From assembly GCA_010909165.1 (NCBI GenBank), contig MU008171.1, positions 744,001 through 808,000 on the forward strand: 64,000 nt of DNA, written 5' to 3'. The notes beneath the pieces were generated by a model. That model was not told where the DNA came from. It made no database searches and saw only the letters and a list, made by a program, of their open reading frames with translations. Below, one piece after another: positions 46,815 through 59,400 of the stretch; within the stretch, counting starts at the first letter, position 1; every line of letters starts with the position of its first letter. A program made the translations under genes and the position numbers. This stretch comes from Anthoceros angustus. Lineage: Eukaryota > Streptophyta > Anthocerotopsida > Anthocerotales > Anthocerotaceae.

Positions 46815-48077
46815 CTACTGGCAGTGGACGTTGGGCCCAACCGAAAAGACAGTGCCAATGCAGAGCAAAACAAGTAAACTCCACACATGGCTCAAGTCTC
46901 TGAGGCTCACGACCGATCGTAAAGCCGTCCTCACACTGGTTGCGATGGCATCCAAGTGCACAAGCAAAGACTGCGCATGCGGAGAAGAAGCAGCTGGCAG
47001 CGTTGCCACAGGACTTCCAGCCCTGATATGAGAGAAGCTCTCCACGGTCCTGCGCATTGCCTCATCCATATCCACCACAGGCTCGTACCCCAGCTCGCGC
47101 CTGGCCCGGGAGATGTCGAAGGTCCAAGTCCCCGACACCAATCTCAGCCTGGAGGGCTTGAAATGCCCCACGCTGATCCCCGTCCTCCGACCGAGCCAGG
47201 CCGCAACATGCGCCACGGGAAGCAGCACCTTCATGGGGAGCTTGTACTTGGGCCTCTCGTAGCCCATCGCCGACAGAAAGTCCCCAACAAATCCCCAGAA
47301 TCTCTGCGGCCGAGCATCCGTGATGAAATACGCCTTCCCGCCTGCCTGGCCGGAGGCCAGCGCCCTCTCGGCGCAGATATGGGCGTGGGCCACGTTCTCC
47401 ACATACGTCCAGTCGAAGAGGTTCTCGCCGTCTCCCAGAACGAACTTCATCTTCCACGACCGGGCTCCCGCCACCAGCGATGGCAGGGCGAGCCGGTCCC
47501 CTGGCCCGAAAATCCCGAACGGCCGCAGCGCGCAGGTGAGGACTCCATCGCGTTCGTTTGCCTGCAGCACGGAAGCCTCTGCCTGCGCCTTGGCCTCCGC
47601 GTACACGTCCTGGAATTCCTTGGCGAAGGGGAGGCTCTCGTCCGCGTTCACCAAGGGAGTGCGTCCGTGCGCGTCCATCACCACGCTGGGCGAGCTGGTG
47701 TACACGAGCGTCTTCACCCCGCAGGCCTGGCAGGCGTCGATCACATTCCGGGTGCCCAGCACCGTCACATCGAAGTGCAGGGCGCGGTCATCTATGCAGG
47801 AGCTCGGGGCCGCAGTGTGGAACACCGCGCGCACATCCTTGCAAGCCTGGAACACCTGGGCTCGGTTGCGGACATCCAGGGACGTGTAGTGGGCGAGCCC
47901 GTTCTGGAGCGCGTGGTCGAGCGGCCCGCCGAGCTCTTCCCGGGAGAGGGCGATGGCCTCACCCAGGTCTGCAATCCTCACGCTCCATGTCCCGGCTTGG
48001 ATGAGCTGGGATACGAGATGGCGCGCTAAGAAACCCCGACCCCCTGTGACCAGACACACCGGCCGCCTTGCCTCCAT
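46815..48077 (-). CDS. 3beta-hydroxysteroid dehydrogenase/isomerase family (HSD/D-like), intronless
   Basis: NAD(P)-dependent short-chain dehydrogenase of the 3beta-HSD family; plant members with this arrangement act in sterol C-4 demethylation (3beta-HSD/C-4 decarboxylase). A single uninterrupted frame codes for 420 residues. The Rossmann glycine motif TGGRGFLARHL is at 11-21, DL at 37-38 fits NAD binding, and the catalytic pair is Y159 and K163 (YAEAK). RPFGIFGPGD, FDWTYVENVAHAHI and a hydrophobic tail (HVWSLLVLLCIGTVF) suggest ER membrane attachment. Start MEARRPVCLVTGG puts the glycine motif at the usual place; the frame stays open upstream to 48245. No introns, unlike most other protein genes here, and strongly GC-rich third positions. 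A long antisense frame at 46956-48029 is a shadow. Substrate is not shown by sequence. Confidence 0.9.
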   Translation of the reverse strand: MEARRPVCLVTGGRGFLARHLVSQLIQAGTWSVRIADLGEAIALSREELGGPLDHALQNGLAHYTSLDVRNRAQVFQACKDVRAVFHTAAPSSCIDDRALHFDVTVLGTRNVIDACQACGVKTLVYTSSPSVVMDAHGRTPLVNADESLPFAKEFQDVYAEAKAQAEASVLQANERDGVLTCALRPFGIFGPGDRLALPSLVAGARSWKMKFVLGDGENLFDWTYVENVAHAHICAERALASGQAGGKAYFITDARPQRFWGFVGDFLSAMGYERPKYKLPMKVLLPVAHVAAWLGRRTGISVGHFKPSRLRLVSGTWTFDISRARRELGYEPVVDMDEAMRRTVESFSHIRAGSPVATLPAASSPHAQSLLVHLDAIATSVRTALRSVVSLRDLSHVWSLLVLLCIGTVFSVGPNVHCQ

Positions 48078-51000
48078 TGCATCTCCGTACAAAAACGCGG
48101 GGCGGAATGAGGCATCAGCTCTGCGGATTAAAAACAGCTGAGGCATCAGCATCTGCGGCCCCGGTGCGGATCTCGAAATAGGCGCAGCAGGTGGTGGCAG
48201 GAACAGTTTGCCTGCCAACTGTTCCTCACCTTGCTCGATATTCATGGCGTTGCTTCACTCCCCACCATTATGTCGTTTCCCTCGCCTTCAAATGGAATTT
48301 GCAATGTACTGCGATGTCTGCATTCCTTCCCTCCCGTGACCGAACCGGCGGCGCGCACTGAGAGATGGGTACACGCACCCACGTATGCTCCTGGAGAGGG
48401 AAAGGAATCGGCATAAAAATAGCACCGCAGCTGCTAATGTTGTTGCCCTTCCGGAACTCAGGAGCCATGAACTTGTGATCCTGAAGTCCATAGATCCAGC
48501 AGGCTGTTCACAGCAGAATAGTTGCGCATGTCCGTCGAGTTTGTCGTATGTAGACCTCCCTGAACATCTCTGCACCCTGGAGGGCCCCATTAATTGTGGG
48601 GAATCCCAATGGTGCAGGCCTCCATCAACCTCCAGCTCTCACCAAAACGGTCAGACTGTCAACCCGTGACGCCTGTGGCTGTGGTCATACGTATGCATAT
48701 ATGACTGTCATAAAGAACAGGAAGGGACGAAGCCGGGCCAGCAGCTCTAGTGGACGTCCTCACAGCGCACAGCCTCACACTACACCAGCACCGCCGAGTG
48801 CTTGCTTTCGACCTCGTTTGTAAAACAGGACGCAAAGCCTAAACGAGAATTATAGCACATGACACAGTCTGGTAGGACTCCGGATGGCAGTGCTTGTGGA
48901 CCTCTGTAAACTTCGTGGACGTGGCCATCGGGTCCCCTGGCCAGCCGGATGTGAAAGCTGCAAACAAGCTTGGACGGTGCCTGGATAACTTTCAATCTGA
49001 TCAATCCCACATCCACCAACTGGTGACTGCCACATCTGCTCCACACCATTTGGCTACAACACAGCTCACGCCACTTGGAGCTTCTAAGGAGTGCCAGCCG
49101 AGCTCTCTGTTCCTATTTCACGTCCGCCTCGAATCGAGCACCACAATTCGCAGCCAGAGGAGCGCCTGCGGCTGGCGTGGCTGTAGCATCTTGGGCTTCT
49201 TCCTTCTACAAGCGGGCTATCTCCGCGCTTACATCACTTACTTTGTCTGATCTGCAGCAGTAGCCTAGCGATGATCCCAACTCTTGTGATATCTGCTCAC
49301 TCCCAGGAGCTGGACACCCCTAGGCTACCGCTGCCGATCGTGCAGGTAAGTGATTACCTGGGACCTAGGCTTGAGTAAGAGTCCGTGTCTTCCCTGTCTG
49401 GATCTCCAGACACAGGGACAAGCAGTTCTCAATCATCCGTCGGCGGACTTGTCCTACGTGCAGGAAAGGTGCACATCAGCAGCTCAACATTAGAGGACCA
49501 TATTGAACTGTGACTCGTCCAATGTCCCTTCTGCCAACGATCTAGTCCCTGCCCCTGCTCCAACGTCCGCTGGATCGGCCCTGTCTCAGGACCTGTCCGC
49601 AATGGACATGTCCTGTATCAGGCCTACCCGCGGCGGATTAGAAGTCCTAAGGAAACAAGTTGTCATTGTGATGCGCCTCCCTTGCCATCCCACGCTTACC
49701 CCAGGCCGCCCCAGGCGTGTCTTCACACCCCAGCTCGGCGCAAAGGCAGGCACTTAACAACGAAAATGAGGTCTGCAAGGTTTCACAACAGACAGTAGAG
49801 GAATTGAGTCGGAGCACCCACACCAGCAGGAACCACTTGGCAGATTGCTGCGCGCAAGAGCCTGGAGAAGACAGTCCGGGGAGCCCTGTTTAATGCGAAT
49901 GCAACCCTTTGGCCGATAGGGTAATTGGGGAGCGTGTTCTGTCGCAACCTCCTGTTCAGGGAGTTTACGAGCTATTGGAGGTCTCTTACGGGACGGTGCG
50001 ATGTCGAATCTGGGGTGTTGGAGCGGCGTACGTATACCTATTCATCCTCTGGCCCAATCTCAAGCAACGTCTGGGAGCTAGCATTCGACCTAAAGCAGTT
50101 CAACGCATTGTAGGGTCCTGAAGTTTTTAATGTGTCGGCTGTTTCTGGAGGAGGTAGTATGCACTCTGCGGCAGTTTATTTTAAGGTTTTGAGGGCCTTC
50201 GCTCCATCCATTTGACAATAGATTTAGTCTTGTCAAGGGTGGAGGCAAAGGAGGAGACAGACTCTGGTCTTGGTCATCTCGCAGCATGCTTCCTGGACTC
50301 CTTTGCCAAAATTTTGTTTAGATCGAGGACTTGGCTTTGTTTGGTGTAGAGTCTGCTTTATCTGGTGATCTGTGATATTTGCACGGGATTGCAGGTAAGG
50401 GATATGTTGCAAATGCGTTCTGTTTGAGCAGGCAACCGTGCAGTAGACGCAAGTTGATAAATCAGAGAACTTACTGAAAGATGGGGAAACTTGGCAGAGT
50501 GAACGGATCCAAGTGCAGTACCCAGTAAGTTGTTAGGAAGTTGACTCATTCTCAGGATATGCTCACTAGATGCGGAGAGACAGGAAGGAGGAGAAGAAGG
50601 AGTAAGGATGTGCCTCTGCCCACCTGCACAAAACTGTCAACACCATCACGTGAAGGTAAGGTGTCTGGAATGGTGGTCTGTATAGCTGGTGGGAAAGCAG
50701 CAAAAGCTACTGCCTTGCAAAGTACTTAATTCAATTCTTACCTTATTGATGGGTACATGTGGCCTAGCAGTCTATGTGCTGACACTCATTAGGATTGATT
50801 CTTTCCTCTCGTTTCGTCGTATCTAGTGGTGCCCTTAGCTTCTCTGCATTGTTGTCCAGTTGTACGTTATCGCAGCAAGATACTATACAACTGCTCTGAT
50901 TCTTCGTTGACCTTGCTCCATTGTGTTGATCGGTGTGTGCCTGCCTCAGGGTTGCCAAACAGGTCAGTAATGACTCAGAGGTTCGGGTCGCTGAAGGTAC

Positions 51001-52155
51001 TTCTCATCGGAAGGTACGGTGTCGCCTTCGGTGAGGGGCCTTGGTGAGGTGCATATACTATTTCAGGCTTTGAGATACCTACCACCTGAAGACCAACTCC
51101 ACCGGAAAATTTCGCTGGCAAGGATATGGTTCTAGTCAGTGATGTTTCTCAGCGTGTACCGAAGCTAGTTGGAACTTAAATGTAAAATTTGCAACGGATG
51201 TGGACTGATTGTTGGTATTGTGCATGGTAAAGTGTAGAGATTGCAGATGCAGTTGGTCGTGGGCACACGTTCATTTTGGAGCTCAGGCAGATAGACTGAC
51301 AGCTTTGCAAATTACGGAGGACATGTTGACGGTTGCAGTTTGCGTGAGTTGACACCTCTCAACTCGCCATGTTAGTAGGCCACTGAGTCATCCCTTCTGT
51401 GCAGGTTACTTCAAGCTCAGGAGGTGACAAATCAGAGTGCATAATTGCTCTCTTTTGTTGGTTATTGCTCTGGATCCTCGAGTTATTCACCTTTCAAACA
51501 TTGTTGGATACTCCAAAATGGGAGCCACTCTCATCTGCTCAACCATGGGTGGCCTTCGGACATCCATCCGCAGGTAATCTAATCTACTCCCTGCACAAGC
51601 CTTGTCAGATATTAAAACCTGAATGGTCTGCTTTGACCGCGTATGGACTGCCCCTGATCATAGGTTGTGAACACATGAAGAGAAGGCACAGGTCTATTGC
51701 AAGGTAAACAATGAGAGCAACGAGCACTAATCCATGACACATAAATCACACCAATGGTCCCCTTGGAAGGTCATAGTTGTTGTAGCTATCACACCTCTCA
51801 AGAGTGTGCCAGGGGCATATGGAACTCAAAAGGTAAGTATTAAGAGGCCAAGTCATTCTCAGGGTGTCATTGTTCAGGCAACCACCTTGCTGTTTTAGAT
51901 TTATCGTGTCACCTACCTTACGTCATTTCCACCTCTATGTAGCAGGGGGGAGTTCTGGTCATGCTGTGCACTCCAGGTGTGGGTTTCAGAACAAAATAGT
52001 CCAGTATCGCAAGGCCGTTAACTTTTCTGCTACCCAAAAGCAAAACTCATAATACTAGTGTACATTCTCGTAATAAGCAGATGCCGTCTACGCCCTAACC
52101 TACATGTGTCCACGGATATCTTACACTCAGTATACATACAGCAGTCAGTAACAAG
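48078..52155. other. Region without a confident gene
   Basis: Unique sequence of moderate GC. Many frames of 60-120 codons occur on both strands but show no domain. The best splice-like candidate is two short exons, 49271-49345 and 49410-49493, that join in phase between strong GTAAGT and CTCCAG signals and encode 52 residues starting MIPTLVISAHSQELDTPR. A TTG-initiated frame at 49075-49263 is rich in A, S and R but has no ATG. This may be a noncoding or fast-evolving locus. Confidence 0.35.
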
Positions 52156-54088
52156 TCAGAGCGAATTGAAGACGGGTGAAGAAGGACGGCCACTGCCAAC
52201 CCATGGAGTACCAAGAGGATGCTCGCTGTGGAATCCGGCATCGGGCATGTTTGGCACTTCAAACCTGAACGACAAAGCATTTCCGTCAAACCGACCGCTC
52301 TGTCCAAAAGCAGGGGGCCAAGGCTCGGGCGCCACCCTGAACCGGTTGGAGCCAGGAGGCCTTTCGACAGGCTCCGTTAGAGGCGGTCCGAAGCTTCCCA
52401 CCGGTAGCAATTGTCCCCTTACAACAGCGTCGGCGACCGGTACCAACGCAGCCGCGGGAGCCTCCTCATCCGCAAACCAAAATTGTGGGGGAGCCCGGTC
52501 GCCGTCCGCGGCTTGAGAGCTCATTGGTCCAGTCTCCTGCACCACGATAGGGGCCACAACGTCGGACGAGGAAGCGGGGTCGAGGATGTGGCCCGTGCGG
52601 AGAGCTCCATCCCACAACATGATGTGAAGTTGCACGGGCTGGCCTGTCTGTTTATGTAACAGCAGCTTGTTCTTGATGGTTGCTGTGTCGAAGCTTCGAA
52701 TGTTACCCGTGGAAGCCACCATCCATGGCGTCACCTTCACGCCTCCCACTCTGGATATGACTAGCAGCTTGCCCGCCTGGCAGGCTGCCTGGTAAACCGG
52801 CCTCAGGCCAGCCCTGTCAGCCGCAGTGCCCTCATCTACGGAAGAAACATGGCAAAATCCCTGCAACACGGCGAAAGAAAGCAGCTGCCGGTCACGGCAT
52901 GTACAAAGAAGCACATATGCAAGGGCTTCAAAGACTTCATCGAAGACATCCGAACTGTGTTACCTCTTCTGTGCGGCTTATGCCCACTCCTAATCGGCTT
53001 TCCCCTGGGTCGGGCCGGAGATCGACAGCCAGCTCCGCCGAGGCTGGGACATACCACAGACGAATGGCCCGAAGGATGTCGATGTCCAACCCATCGTACG
53101 CTTGCACATTGTACAGCCCTAAGTTTGCAATGGTTTCGGGATCTTGTTTTATGATACCTGTGGCCTTGAAGCCAGGTCCCTGAAAGTATTCCATTGCTCC
53201 TGTGAGAACCAGTCCATGATGCACATGAAAACATACTCACTTGTGGCTGGAATGTGGAAAGCTGGAGTAGACCTGCAAGAGGAAAGGCTCCGTTTGTATG
53301 TTGACAAAGGCAATTGGAACACCAGAAGCTTGAGCAGCTGACAGCCATGCCATAGCCCTTGCCGAAGTTTCTTCGGCATCCATATATGCGCTGGTTAACC
53401 TGTTTGGCTGGTGAGGCATCAACAGCAAGGAGAACACCATACAGGATCCCGGAGCAGGACAGAAAGCCTCCATTTTCCGCTTCCATGGATAGGGGGCGTA
53501 ACTGTCCTCTAATTTCGTGGCTGCTAACTTGGCCAGAAGCTGATCTCGATCGGTGTCCTGGCGCAGCGTCTTCGATCTTTCCATGACCAAGAGTGTGTTT
53601 TCTGCACATCGCCCGGGTTAAATCAACGAGATGAAGATGAGCCTGAGCGCAGGAAACAGAGGACGGGATCTTATCCCTGCAAAAGACATACCTTGGAGAC
53701 TTTTGCAATCCTCCTCTGTTGTATCGAGCAGCAAGCAAACGTAATTTGGATCATGATAAGCTGCTAGCAGAAACTGCTGCTTTTTTAGCAGATTGGCTTC
53801 CTCTGTCAACACCCTAGCGTGTATGTCCACCGCCTTTCCACCCCGCCTAACCCTCACAGAAACGCCATTCGGAGACTGCGCAAGCTTCCGCAGCTCTTTC
53901 TGAAGCCCGGACTTCCCTCCAGAAAAAGGTGCCACGGCAGTTGCCAAACCTTCCACCTTCAGCTGCTCCAAAATATCTCCAGGCAGAAAGCTTTCCGGAC
54001 TCCAAGATTCAGCTGCTACAGTCAGCGACTTCACCCCGACCACATTAGACCCGCTCCTCATGAGGGACTGCAGATCCCTTCGACTCAT
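52156..54088 (-). CDS. Unrecognised protein with a PDZ-like domain
   Basis: Four exons in phase: 53692-54088, 53273-53601, 52964-53179, 52156-52860, giving 548 residues. I do not recognise the family of the amino-terminal half (SPESFLPGDILEQLKVEG, VRVRRGGKAVDIHARVL, NYVCLLLDTTEEDC, AYMDAEETSARAMAWLSAAQ). The third and fourth exons together make a PDZ-like domain at about 295-370: RLGVGISRTEE, HVSSVDEGTAADRAGLRP, GKLLVISRVGGVKV and TGQPVQLHIMLW, ending a beta-strand. The carboxy tail is proline- and glycine-rich and looks disordered. The third exon's acceptor (53179) was chosen because it keeps frame. The first ATG at 54088 is used, but the frame is open upstream, so a 5' exon or targeting sequence could be missing. 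It could be a plant-specific scaffold or plastid protein. Confidence 0.75.
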
Positions 54089-55429
54089 TTGGCCTCCCAC
54101 TGACTTAAGAGATTCCCTTCCAACTGAGGCCAAAAAGCAAAAGCCGGCTCTCGTATAATTCAGGTCACCATAGCTCCATAGGCTTCAACCCGCAAAGAGC
54201 AGAGAGGCATGACAACCAGGCCCCAAATCCCATCCTACAGCCGTCTGAGACCCGCAGCGTAAGGATCATCCACAACTTCCTTCAAACGCTCCAACGAAGC
54301 TCCAGGGAATCCGCAGGAATCGGCAGCTAGATCCGAAGACTTGATGTTGTACATGCACCGCGGGAAGAACAACAGTTACTGTGCGACAGAATTTGAAGGC
54401 ACCTGAGCCCAAGCGATTCCGCTTCGTTCCTTCCTTTCTCACAGCCAGCGCCGGGCGTGAGAAGGCGAGGTAAAGCCAAGCGAGCCTCGCTCACTTGAGC
54501 TTCAACAGACAGATTCCTGAGATCAGCCAGTTTCTATGTCCGTCAGCAATCCCGATGAAGGATGAAGCATCCCCATCCCCTGGAGCCAAACGCCACCGGG
54601 ATTCCAACCATGTCACTCGCCATACCAGCGACTGCTCATCTTCCACGGCCAGCTGACGTGAAATGCGCGTCAGGCTCCACTACCTTGTTTATTATATTTC
54701 ACCACGTGCAGAACCGAAAGCACTGGAAGATGCGAAAAGGGAATACCGCAACGCGTCTAATACATACGCACATATGAACAGACGTACATACTAGACTTCT
54801 CGGAAGTTCACACGGCTCGCCGCCGTACTTTCGGCGTTTTCCTCCCATAGGCTTAGTGCCAACATACTTTTCTAAGGCTGTGGAAGGAAACGTGCTTCGG
54901 ACCGGGACTTGTTTCCCTTCAAAGACAAACAACTTGACCACTCCCTTTGTTGTGAATCACACCCTTTCAACAAGATCTATATCTAAATGCCGTTCATGCA
55001 CTTCTCTCTACTTAGCTTTTCTTGTTGGTTTGAAGCTTAATGTCTCTAAGATCCGGGATCTCGCAAAGGAGAATGGCGCACCCCAAAACAACACGGATTT
55101 GACATTCTTGAGCTTGAGGCCTTTCAATGCCATACTCGTGCTTTTCCTAGTGGCGTTCTTTCAACAGAGGGTAATGAATCTAAATCCTTAGACAAGCCCC
55201 ATTTAATCACTTGCATGCTTGAAATACTTTGGTAAAGTAGGTGATATATAGGTTTCCATCTTTAGAGATAACTTTACCTTGTGTCTACAACTTTGTACCT
55301 TGTGTCTACAACTTTGTGTAGACACTGTAGTTTTATGGGTAGTCACACTTTTCGCTTGAAATGAGTAGATACTATTATTTGGATTTCATAAAACTTTATG
55401 AATAAATATGACATTAAGGATTACAATAG
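54089..55429. other. Spacer between the PDZ gene and a retrotransposon relic
   Basis: Upstream DNA of the PDZ gene, then AT-richer sequence. A 111-codon plus frame at 54856-55191 has no domain. ttaccttgtgtctacaactttg is directly repeated at about 55274-55315. No gene is supported. Confidence 0.45.
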
Positions 55430-56400
55430 ATGTGGAGACTTTACAAAGATGCACAAATAGGAAGTCCTATCTACATTGGGGCGATGGGGAACAACCCTCT
55501 AGAGGCCCCAGGCCAAGGGGGAATTAGGCTCCCCAAAGACGATGGGGAACAACCCTCTAGAGGGCCCCAAGCCAAGGGGGAATTAGGCTCCCCAAATGTC
55601 TTTGAAGCTACCTACTGCTCCCAAGATGTCATTGGAATAGGAAAGGACCTACTAACCACCGGAGCTGAAGATGCTACGTTCCCCACATTCCAAGTTGTCA
55701 TGAAAATTGCGTTTTCCAACGGCCTTTGCACACCAATAGATAGTCGTTGCGAGAAGAAAGCCACCACATAGGAAAGAAGGAGACCTACCCCATTCTTGCG
55801 GATGTGGCATGGTTTAGCACAAGCCTTGATAAACCTCGAGAAGTCCTTGCCCATGGCCCCACGTGTCTAAATAGCAAGGGGAATGAAAGCATGGCCTTCC
55901 TAAGGAAGGTGTACTTGTGAACCTTGCTGTAGCACATCCCTCCGTCACCCAACCCAGAGGCTTGATGATGACATGCTCACGGACGGTATCCCAAGTAGGT
56001 TCTATTATAACCACATCTGCAGCGGAGACCTGGTCCCCCGGGTCAAAAATAGGTTAGCCCTGAGAGAAACGCCGCTAGAAAAAGCATATGATCGCTCCTT
56101 GAAAGGATAGAATCCGCTCTCCTTAGCAATGGAGAACATGATGTCTCGCAATCGGACTGCGTCATATGTAGCAATGCGCTTCCCACCTATTGAACCACGA
56201 GCTAAGTGGGTCCCACAGTCATTGAGAGTGGCCCCACAGCTCCAGGTCGCGAGAGAACAGGCCAGAGGTTGGACCAAGTGTGGCGCGACTTTGGATGGCC
56301 GGTACAAGAGACAATCCTGGGTCGCTGTAGTAAGGAGTCCGCCTCCAAGAGAATGATGGGCTCCGCTTTGCCTCGTTTCAATCGTTTCGTCCCTCACTTA
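55430..56400 (-). mobile_element. Non-LTR retrotransposon 3' end, copy C
   Basis: Minus-strand frames give CGATLNDCGTHLARG, GGKRIATYDAVRLRDIMFSI, AKESGFYPFKERSYAF, SLRANLFL, then KACAKPCHIRKNGVGLLLS and FFSQRLSIGVQRPLENAIF. This is the same module order as the 5.2-6.3 kb copy (the last cysteine of the knuckle is lost). The 3' UTR at 55430-55610 has a duplicated 56-base segment (gatggggaacaaccctctagagg...) and an inverted repeat at 55457-55470. Confidence 0.78.
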
Positions 56401-59400
56401 GTATCGGCCGCCTCAATACACCTATTCATCGCTTTTAAGCCTAACTACGCAACGCCACCGACAGTCAAGGCCAAACGCTTAAGGACCTGTCACCGTCGCT
56501 CAAGTTCGCCACTCAACCCTCTAGTCCGCTCCTCTTACCACTCTCACTACTCTCACCATCCTTGGGAAAAGCGGGTGGCTACGCGGGTCCGGACCTCCTC
56601 CGCTCGCTGCCTCCGTCCGGCTGCACGCCTCCCGAGTTCCTCCCTCACACGCCCGGCCCGTCTAACGCTGGGCCACCTCGACGCAAGGGTCCCTAGGCGC
56701 TACCCCGCACACACCACCACACGTTAGGGTCCGTCACCAAGACCTTGATCGCCTCGCCGGGCCACCGCCATGACTGTGACTCGCGTTAACAAGAAGACAC
56801 CCAAGGGCGCTGCCGAGCAGCATCAACACCAAGAGAAAGATACTTTACTCGAGGCCTCGCCTCTTATACTACGCCCAAGGTCGGCCTTTATTACACCCTA
56901 TTGGGCCAGCTCGGTCGCCCTAATCGCCGCCTACTATTCTCCTTATTCCTCCTATCTACGCCGTGGGGGCCGGATGGCCCTAATCTGCCTGCACCGACGC
57001 CCAAGGCCGAGCCCCGACGATCGGGGCGCACCCAATCGGATGATCCGCGAGGCGGACCCCTACCTCTCCCGAGGGTCTGCTGCCGCGCACGGCCAAGGGC
57101 TCGACAACGGCGGCCACCACTAAGTCCTCCTCCTCCTCTCTTATCTCTCTGGCGGCCTCGCCTCCCGGGGCCCTCCAAGAGATGGATCCGCCGGCCGGTG
57201 TGATTGGTGGCTCTCCCCACTCGAGTCCGGACCTCCTCCTCACGGCTCGACCGAGTCCGGACCTCTAGGTCCGCCTTCTCCGGGGTCCGGTCCTGTCCGC
57301 CTTCTTCGAGTTCGACTCGGGTCCGGACTTGCCTCGGGTCCGGCCTCCTGGGCCCAACCTTCCTCGAGTCCGGACCTCGTGGTCCGGCCTCACTAGAGTC
57401 TGACCTCTAAGTCCTCCTCCTTGAGGGGACTTGAGTCCGGCTCAGAGTCCGGACAAAGTCCGGTCTCACTGACTCGGTTTTGCCTCCTCACGGCTTATCA
57501 CGGCTCACCCACCGAGCCTTCCGTGGTTCGGGTTCCGGGTTCCGTGCGCCCTTCCACGGCCTCCTGTGGCCCTCCCCTTCCTTCCTTGCGGAGGTGCAGA
57601 GTGCTTACCTCCCGGGTCCTTCCTCGAGTCCGGACCTCCTCCTCCAGGTTTCTTCCTCGCCGCCGCCGTTGTCGCCAAATGCCCACCTAGGGTCCCTGGT
57701 CAGGCTGCCCCTGTCCTTCCTCGCCTCCTCCTTCCGACCCTTCCGAAGTCCGCCCACCGCCTAGGGTGGCGCAAGACCTGAGAGCCTTGAGGAGCTCTGC
57801 GTGGTAGTAGGCAAAGTCGGAATCGACTTGTTGAATTGCCTCCTCCACATGGGCCCGAGCACCCAGATTCCCTCCGCTGAGGTGCTCCGCAACATGTTGT
57901 CCACCGCCTGCCTCCGCTGTGCTTACCAACTGTAGCCAAGCGGACTCGATGCCACCAACCATACCTCCCCGCAGCCTTCGCCGCCGACGCTTCTCCTCCT
58001 CCCTTGTCGCTCTAGCTCCGCCAGCTTATCGCCATGGAGCCGAGCTCACCGCTTCCGAACCGGACAGCGCCTCCTCCTCCAGGTTTCTTCCTCCGCTCAT
58101 CCTTTCCCGGAGGTCCGCCACTTCCTTCTCCAGGGCCGGTATCCCCGCCCCGACTCGGCTTCCTCCGCCTCCTCGCCGCAGCCTCGACGCCGAACTCCTT
58201 GGACTGCCGCCTATTCTCCTCCGTCTTCAAGCGAAGCCGGATGAGGCGCCTATCTCCGTCAAGTCTTGGATTCTCTCGTTGAGAACCCCCGCCGCCCCGA
58301 TACGCCTTGAGTTGTAGCCTGTGGTATCCTTGCCGCCTCCAGCCTCCGCCGCTCTTCTACCTCCCCGCACTGCACTCGAGGTCCCCTATTTCCGGTGCCG
58401 ACCTCCTCCTCCTCACGGCTCGGCCGTGCTTGCTCCGGCCGCCTACTATTCTCCTTATTCCTCCCATTCACGCCTGGGTGGTGGGGCCGGATGGCCCTAA
58501 TTCCGCCTGCACCGACGCCCAAGGCCGAGCCCCGACGATCGGCGCACCCAATCGGATGATCCGCGAGGCGGACCCCTACCTCTCCCGAGTCTGCCGTCAG
58601 TGCACGCGCGGCTTTGGAGAACGGTCACCACTAAGTCCTCCTCCTCCTCTCTTATCTCTCTGGCGGGCCCCGTGGGCCTCCAAGAGATGGATCTCAGACG
58701 TGATTGGTGGCTCTCCCCACTCGAGTCCGGACCTCGGGCTGCCTCGACTGAGTCCGGACCTCTAAGTCCGGTCTTGGGCCCGTCGCCTATTCTCCTCCGC
58801 CTATGTCCGCCTTCGAGTTCGACCTGGGTCCGGACTTGCCTGGGTCCGGTCGGGCCCAACCCTTCCCCTCGAGTCCGGACCTCGTGGTCCGCCTCGTCAT
58901 TAGAGTCTGACCTCTAAGTCCTGGGGGACTGAGTCCGGCCTTCTTCAGAGTCGGACAAAGTCCGGTCTCACTGACTCGGTTTTGCCTCCTCGGCGCTTAT
59001 CACGGGCTCACCCACCATCCAACCCTTTTCGGGTTCCGGTTCGCCCTTCCACGGCCTCCTGTGGCCCTCCCCTTCCTCCGCGGAGGTGCAGTGCTTACCC
59101 GTGATTCTTCCCGCCCGGCCTCCTGCTCTCCCTCGCCGCTGTTGTCAAACAACACCTAGGGTCCCCATGTTGGCTGCCTCGTCCTTCCTCCCTCGCCTCC
59201 TTCCACCCATCTCGGAAGTCCGCCCACCGCCTAGGGTGGCGCAAGACCTGAGAGCCTTGAGGAGCTCTGCGTGGTAGGCAAAGTCGGAATCGACTTGTTG
59301 AATTGCCTCCTCCACATGGGCCCGAGCACCCAGATTCCCTCCGCCAGAGGTGCTCCGCAATGGGCATGTTGTCCGGCGCCTCCGCTGCTGGGCTTACCAA

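Noticed and set aside
46956-48029. 357-codon plus-strand open frame
   Set aside because: It is antisense to the 3beta-HSD/D-like gene; GC-rich third positions remove stops on the opposite strand and no domain is present.
51411-51425. miR390-like string AAGCTCAGGAGG
   Set aside because: Only the first 12 bases match and no partner strand for a precursor hairpin was seen nearby.
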